Assembly (NCBI GenBank): GCA_039602395.1
Contig: JBCNJP010000010.1
Span: forward strand, 93,711,729-93,775,728
Reading direction: 5' to 3'
DNA from: Deinandra increscens subsp. villosa
Taxonomy: Eukaryota > Streptophyta > Magnoliopsida > Asterales > Asteraceae
DNA length: 64,000 nucleotides
Shown here in pieces: positions 58,634-64,000 of this stretch. Within the stretch, counting starts at the first letter, position 1. The number at the start of each line of letters is the position of its first letter. Under the pieces are notes generated by a model. It was given only the letters and a program-made list of their open reading frames with translations, made no database searches and had not been told where the DNA came from. The translations under genes were made by a program, and so were the position numbers.

Positions 58634-58669
58634 CTCCTCGCAAGGTAGGTTAATACTAATCTGGACCTC

Positions 58670-58683
58670 TCAATGACATTACT
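58670..58683 (+). repeat. LINE target site duplication, right copy
   Basis: TCAATGACATTACT directly upstream of the LINE 5' end. Confidence 0.95.
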
Positions 58684-58901
58684 AAATGGATCCAACTCCC
58701 CACCCTTTTTATATCAATTAAGTAATATATTTCACCCTAAAGTACTTAGGTTCTAAACCCATATTTTGTGAATTACTAGCTCATAGCAATTTTCTCAAAT
58801 TCACATTTAACAATGTGAAATATAAGTGTTTATTTAATAATTTTTTTTTTTGTTTTACAATAATTAACTATTTAATTTGATAGACAAATACAAGTGGACA
58901 A
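58684..58901. other. AT-rich spacer
   Basis: Nothing recognised in this short interval. Confidence 0.5.
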
Positions 58902-60236
58902 TCACCCAGACGGACAAGGGAGGCGGGCAACAAGCTGCGCCGCCAAGCCTTTCTGAATAGCAAAACTGAGTCTCGTGAAAACAACATCTCTAGCACCAGA
59001 GGTCACCACATTACCATGCATGACCCGTTGAATTCTACCAAGAGTTTCCACAGCCTCAGAGGCGAGGAACCCAAAGGTGTCAAAGGCAAAAGGAACAAAC
59101 ACATGTTGATTTTCAATACACGCTTTCTCGTGCTTGTTCACTTTCCCCATCGCAGCCTTGGAAGCCGCCTGGCCCACTTTAAACTCCCCAGGCCCCAGGC
59201 CCACTAGAGGGGAGACCCCAGTTAGATCCAGACAAGCATGCTTCCCCCCCCCCCATCCACCCAAAGACCAAGATGTCTGCCGGTCTAAGAGTCGACCGCC
59301 CATCAGACGGGTCCGTCAGGAAGTTGACCGGAGCTTCCTTCTTTGCTGAAATCCCTGCGCGCTTAAATATGTCATATAAAACATCCCTAACCAAATCGTG
59401 TCGATATTTGAACCCCGGGAGTTCTTTGCAATGGACAGCATGCTCCCCAAACGAATCCAAACACGCCTTGCGACAAACAGTGCATCTCTCATCTGACGGG
59501 AAAATGGGAATCATAAGGCGGTATTTAAGAATGGCGCGATATTCCACCGGTGACATGTGCTGGCCCAGCCCATCGATAGGGATAGCCCGGAGGAAATCTT
59601 GGGCATGTGGCGCTTGTAAACATCCGAACACGGCTTTTTGTCTTACGGTCATGTCAAACTTCGCTTCCATCTCCTGCATGATTTTACCAAAAAGGGCACC
59701 CGCCAAAACTTTTTGGGCTTTAGGGGGGCGGTGTCCTTTTCAGTGAAACCGCTAAAGTCAAAGCCTGGAGTAACATCCCGAAGACGATCCAACGCACCCT
59801 CATACTCAGAGTCCATGCCACAAATCCCACTTTCCCTCAAAATATGATCTTGAAGCACCCAAGATTGCGCCCTTGATGCCACAAAGGCAAACGAGGAAGC
59901 CTCAATCGCAGAATATAATCCAAGCCCCCCGCACCTGATGGGTAATGAAGCAAGCCGCCATTGGAGATCCCCAAAGAAGGGGCCCCCACAAACCACCAAA
60001 TTCTCGATTGCCATGCGCAGTTCTTTATCAAAAAAGGAAGCAGCCCCCATCATGTGTAAAGGAGGACATGTCCTTAACCCAAAGAAAAGTTTGGCTATAC
60101 CCATACATGAGCGTAGAAGAAAGAGTTCACTCTGCGGATCCCCCAGCTTGGGGAGGAGGTGGATCAGATCAACAGCGTTGGAAGCTCTTTTCGTTGCCAG
60201 ACCCTGGATAACATCGAAAGTTCCAAAGCAATACAT
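58902..60236 (-). pseudogene. C-terminal part of a reverse-transcriptase-type polyprotein with nuclease-like motifs
   Basis: Three overlapping reading frames on the - strand (60236-59649, 59706-59179, 59303-58902) form one protein interrupted by shifts at a 6-C run (about 59725) and a 10-C run (59246-59255). The order is a helical region after the RT core, a C-T-V-C ... G-E-H-A-V-H-C zinc cluster, R-H-D-L-V-R-D, E, R-P-A-D and L-D-L-T-G-V-S-P. This resembles the zinc finger plus restriction-like (PD-(D/E)XK) endonuclease motifs of some non-LTR elements. The RT core itself is absent. Exact family uncertain. Confidence 0.6.
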
Positions 60237-60605
60237 TGGCAGCCATTAACAGCGAAAGTTCCAAAAACCACCAACCCATGACCAATTTTTGTAACCTAGG
60301 GTTTTTATACCCAAATCTTGATGGCTGGGTCAATTTCACAAACCTCTAGGCGTCTATTACATGCTTCTATTGTCACATACCACGCTCCATACGAAATTAC
60401 AACATCATATCATCAATTTCATCATCAAAGTTCCAAAGCTTAGCATGCAACTAAATTAGGATTACTTACCAATCAATCTTTAGGGAGCCAACTAAGGTTT
60501 ATAGCTCTTAATCCTTGATTAATCAGTCCAAAATCGCAACCTCCGGCCCTGTCTTATTCAATTTCGAAATTAGGACTTGAAATTGGGGAGAAGACGAACT
60601 CCAAC
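60237..60605. other. Spacer without recognised gene
   Basis: CGAAAGTTCCAAA occurs on both sides of the left edge (60208-60220 and 60250-60263), which may mark the truncation point of the neighbouring pseudogene. Nothing else is recognised. Confidence 0.4.
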
Positions 60606-60920
60606 GCCCCGTTCCCAAGTTCACTTGAGAAGAGAAAATAAAAGAAAGGAAGGGGAATGGTGGATGGAAAAGAAAGGAAAGAGAGAGATGTGTTTCCTTT
60701 CCTTTCTCTCCACTTTCTCTAAATTGGAAGGAAATAAAATCATACAATTTTAACCCTGTTTTCTCTTTCTTTCATTTCTTAAGTGAAACTTGGGAACACC
60801 ACATATTTTAACTTCCTTTTTTTTTCCTTCCTTAAATGATACTCGGGAACACAACTGTCTCTCTATTTTTCTTCAACTTCTTTTCTTTTCCCTCTTCAAG
60901 TAAACTCGAAAACGGGGTGC
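60606..60920. mobile_element. MITE with about 35-bp terminal inverted repeats
   Basis: Left end GCCCCGTTCCCAAGTTCACT and the inverse of the right end, GCACCCCGTTTTCGAGTTTA, pair imperfectly over about 35 nt and continue into purine-rich (left) and pyrimidine-rich (right) arms. The ~315-bp unit has no coding capacity. A target duplication is not obvious, so the superfamily is undecided. Confidence 0.65.
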
Positions 60921-61400
60921 AAGAGAATAATACATATTCTCCTCTTGGCCAGGTGTTTCCTTAATTAAAACTTACATATTTACACATTTAGCACCTCATA
61001 TTTGGTTATTATACCACTTTTGTTCAATCTTAGGATTTTCACTTAAGACCCTATCCTTTCAAAAATTAATCATATCTATCGAAAACAAGTCTTAGTATTA
61101 TTTCATTAATATGAAAAATTTGTAATTTCACATTTAGCATCACAAAATATCACAAGTAAACAGGTTTAGGATTCAGGATGCTACACATGTCCATTGTAAA
61201 AGACTGAAAAGTATACTGAGGTCGCACAATATAAAAAATTAATAATTTAAACACTATCATAAGTCAGCTACAATGAAAATTAATAAATAATTAAAGTAAA
61301 AAAATAAATGTGAGTACAAAAACTAAAATTGTAATTATGGTTAAGGTCATCAATGGTTAAATTTGATCACAAAACGTTCCTTAAACATAAAGATTTATAA
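60921..61400. other. AT-rich spacer
   Basis: No ORF or element recognised. A single copy of the GGTCATCAATGGTTAA repeat (61344-61359) links it to the repeat field right of the SINE. Confidence 0.4.
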
Positions 61401-61662
61401 TTTATTTTTATTTTTTGAACAGCATCAATCAGGCGAACCAGGTTTCACGTGTAACCTACCCCTTCGGGCCCACGTCCAAGGTCGTCTCCACAGACCTCCG
61501 TGAAACCAGGACACCCCCTCCTGAAACCATCTGGCAGAAACCCCCTACCATCAGAAACCACTGGGGTAAAACTGCCAACCCTAGGATTCGAACCCGGGTC
61601 ACTCACAAGGAGAACCACAGGAAACTAAGAGCCTAGGGGTGACCACTCAGCCAAAGCCTCAT
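61401..61662 (-). mobile_element. tRNA-derived SINE
   Basis: On the - strand: A box TGGCTGAGTGG (61653-61643), B box GGTTCGAATCC (61594-61584), a G/C-rich body and the 3' end TGCTGTTCAAAAAATAAAAA. The tail GTTCAAAAAA is shared with the LINE 3' ends in this window. It has inserted into the degenerate GGTCATTGATGG repeat field. Confidence 0.8.
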
Positions 61663-61670
61663 GGTATATT

Positions 61671-62470
61671 AGGGTCATTAATGGTTAATTAGGTTATATT
61701 AGGGTCATTGATGGTATGTTAAGGTCATTGATGGTTAATTAGGGTATTGATGATTAAATATGGTCTTTGATTGTCAATTAGAGTTGTGAACAGGAAATTA
61801 TAATCGTTGATGGTCAATTACGGTTAACGATGATCAGTTAGGGTCAATGGTGGTCAATTTTGAGCGGATAATTGTTCATGATAATCAAATATGATTAATG
61901 ACGGCCAGTTAGTGATGAACCATGGTGAAACATATTAAACGTATTTCAAGTAAGATCAAATGTGATAAATCGTAGTAAAGCATGGTGACTTTAACTCAAG
62001 CAATGGACGATACTTGTTAAACGCGGTTAAACATAATGACACATTAAGACGTTTTATGGATTGTTATGACTTGTAATTACTCATTAATACCCTTAGATCA
62101 ATTATGACTTTTATGATGTAATGTGACACATTAGTGGTGAACCAAGATGAAACATAGTGATACATAGCCAATCATGAGCGTATGACTTATAATGACTCAT
62201 CATGAATCCTTGCGACCTATTATGACACTTACGGCATCAAATGGTCTTCGGTAATTTGTTGTCAGTTAGGCCTTTGATGGTGAACAATATCGTTAATGCT
62301 CAATTATTGACATTAAATGTCAACTATAGTGATTGACTGCAACTATGGTTGGTGATACTTTAGGATCACTTGGGCCCAATGATGGTGAACTAGGGTCGTT
62401 GAAGGTCATTTGATGTGATTATCATTTAGTTGAAAAGCAGTTGCAACTTAAATTATGGTCATTTAATTTT
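61671..62470 (+). repeat. Degenerate 20-mer repeat field
   Basis: Many diverged copies of a unit near GGTCATTGATGGTTAATTAG occur in loose tandem, clearest at 61671-61770 and fading rightwards. No coding capacity is seen. Confidence 0.6.
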
Positions 62471-62509
62471 GGTGAATTAGAGTGATTGACGTTCCATTAT
62501 GACTTGTAT

Positions 62510-62849
62510 TGTTGTAAACAATAGTAAAATCATATCAAAATCAACAATTGATCGAAAGAATTTGAGAGAGATCTTATTAGAATTCAAAGAGAAGATTACA
62601 AATTAAAAAACTGAATCTGAAAGCTACACTAATGAGCTTATATTTTGAGCTTCACGACTTCTAACAACCATTAAAGAAAGTTACAATCTCACCCCTTCAA
62701 ACTTGCAAGAAGCAACAAATGTCACCCGAACTTATTACTTTCACCAAATACAATATCAGTCCCTGTAACTTTCTGCTAACAATGAATTAGCATTATTAAT
62801 CCATGTCTCTCTCAAATACCATCACAAATTATTACTCCATTACACAACA
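62510..62849 (-). mobile_element. 3' LTR of a minus-strand copia element
   Basis: On the - strand it begins TGTTGTGTAATGG at 62849 after the purine-rich CCAAGGTGGAGAA and ends GTTTACAACA at 62510, 340 bp. It belongs with the RNase H fragment to its right. Confidence 0.7.
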
Positions 62850-63009
62850 TTCTCCACCTTGGAGTATAATCTTTGATTGTTCTTATATCCAATTCATATC
62901 ATCATCCACTTTAACATCAATGAGTAATAGAGATCCAATGGGCTTGATAACTCTATTGTGCAAAGCAAACAACTTTATGAACCAGAACTAAGAACGTAGA
63001 AGAAAACAT

Positions 63010-63466
63010 TCACCCAATTCCTGCTGCACTAACACAAAAGTCATGCTTTGAACCTGGAACCACTTTTGTTAGCATATCAGTAGGATTGTTCGGAGTCCCT
63101 ATCTTCTGAACATTCACTTCCTTTGAACTTATAATTTCTCTAATAGAATGTAGCCTCACATTTATGTGTTTAGTTTTACTATGATAAACTGCATTCTTTG
63201 ACAGTTGAAGAGCACTTTGATTGTCACAATATATTGTACATTCAGTTAGTTTAACACCCAACTGTGCAACAAATCTACTCAGCCATAAGCCTTCTTTGAT
63301 TGCCTCGGATAGAGCCATATACTCTGCCTCAGTTGTACTCAAGGCTACCACTTATTGCAACTGAGCCTTCCAACTAGCCAGACTTCCTTCCACCTTAAAC
63401 AAGTAACCTGCAAGAGACCTTCCCTTGTCTAAGTCCTTGGCATAATCAGCATCTACAAAGCCTACA
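63010..63466 (-). pseudogene. Copia RNase H C-terminus
   Basis: The - strand encodes Y-A-K-D-L-D-K-G-R-S-L-A-G-Y, an in-frame stop at about 63356-63354, then V-A-L-S-T-T-E-A-E-Y-M-A, Y-C-D-N-Q-S-A and K-H-I-N-V-R-L-H. These are the closing motifs of Ty1/copia RNase H. The upstream (right) part is cut off by another LTR at 63467. Frame and position agree with the LTR at 62510-62849. Confidence 0.88.
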
Positions 63467-64000
63467 TGTTAGAACACAATGTAAATGTAACGGAAAACAA
63501 TCAAGTATTAGAAAAAAAAGATAAGATATATTCTCAAAAGAGAAAGGATATGAAAATCTGTACGATATACAGATTTCTGTATTCATATAGAACTACTTCG
63601 GAATTTCTGAATTAGTTCTGTACAGACCAAATTCTACATAAATCTTTATTTCTGTAGAAGGCTTCTAATGGGAAGAATTTATAGTCTTCAAAGAAGAGTC
63701 CTAAAGGATTTTTGGGCTATTCGAAGATAAAGATTACGAGAAGAACAATTCTGCCTTTGTGTGAAGAACAAGTAAAGTGAATACCAACTTGCCATTTAAC
63801 ACGATAGTAGTTGAAGACAGTTGAAAAGAGATAAATTGAATATCCTCAATTTATCTCTATATACTCTGACACACTCCAAATTCAACCATCCTCAACCACT
63901 TTATCCACTTGCAACTTGCCACTACTTCCTATAAATAGCAAGCGGACTTCACCAAAGAAAGAAAGACATAAAGCACACAATTCACAAGCTTCTTAAAGCA
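63467..64000 (+). mobile_element. LTR start of another element, running off the window
   Basis: TGTTAGAACACAATG begins abruptly within the copia RNase H frame. A TATA box TATAAATAG lies at 63931-63939. The preceding CTACA is the candidate target duplication. The right end is outside the window, so identity is inferred from the TG start, TATA box and the interruption. Confidence 0.55.

Larger units (their letters stand above)
52951..58669 (-). mobile_element. Full-length plant LINE (L1 type)
   Basis: A 5.7-kb element lies on the - strand, flanked by a perfect 14-bp target duplication. It has a ~36-nt 5' leader, ORF1 (58633-56735), ORF2 (56738-53085), a short 3' UTR ending TTGGCCGTTCA and a poly(A) tail (T run at 52951-52961). 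Both ORFs are free of stops, so the copy is young and possibly competent. Confidence 0.95.

Noticed and set aside
53164..58653. Antisense and alternate-frame ORFs over the LINE
   Set aside because: Shadows of the two large coding frames.
59016..60249. Plus-strand ORFs over the RT-like pseudogene
   Set aside because: Shadows of the minus-strand protein, which has recognisable motifs.

Overview
This is nuclear DNA from a flowering plant, almost certainly a dicot. The evidence is a spliced ribosomal protein eL37 gene with plant-type promoter motifs, a spliced EngB-type GTPase with an organelle-targeting-like N-terminus, and dense nested plant retrotransposons. I suspect Asteraceae from the style of the LTR families, but the sequence alone does not prove it. 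Only two host genes look intact: the GTPase (about 40.9-44.3 kb, + strand, 4 exons) and RPL37 (51.5-52.7 kb, - strand, 4 exons). Nearly everything else is transposable-element DNA.

Left part (1-31 kb), a deep nest. A minus-strand LTR element (internal leader 1-718, 5' LTR 719-3548) and a 14-kb Athila-type Ty3/gypsy element (7155-21162) both sit inside one older LTR, here called family B (3549-7154 plus 21163-21510). The Athila 5' LTR is itself split by a solo LTR of family D (7718-10602, target duplication ATTAG). Family B lies against a degraded copia-like element (21511 to about 24360). A second family D solo LTR (24620-27598, target duplication TACGT) interrupts a Ty1/copia pol pseudogene (24375-29850) that ends in a 3' LTR near 30.4-31.1 kb.

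Middle (31-41 kb). A PIF/Harbinger transposase pseudogene is split by a 3.8-kb coding-poor LTR element (32287-36062, target duplication ATTAC). Next comes a hAT-like element with AACCCGA subterminal repeats (36970-40682) carrying Helitron sequence. It ends 187 bp before the GTPase start codon.

Right part (44.6-64 kb). A LINE 3' end, a 500-N assembly gap, and a minus-strand gypsy element (gag start, a hAT MITE in its leader, and a family B LTR at 46682-49877) inserted in a MYB/SANT-like pseudogene. Then RPL37, a full-length LINE with two intact ORFs and a 14-bp perfect target duplication (52951-58669), a decayed reverse-transcriptase-type C-terminus with a nuclease-like motif set, a MITE, a tRNA-derived SINE, degenerate 20-mer repeats and copia fragments.

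Most notable structures. (1) Each family D solo LTR carries two tandem tRNA-like modules with canonical A-box/B-box spacing and T-run terminators. (2) The Athila LTR leader encodes three consecutive hairpins whose stems differ but whose 10-nt loop is constant. (3) The same 20-nt-period leader minisatellite occurs in two different LTR elements. (4) A GGTGAGTTC/GAACTCACC inverted repeat with splice-like signals is conserved across LTR families. (5) The Athila element carries a small antisense membrane-protein ORF with its own TATA box.
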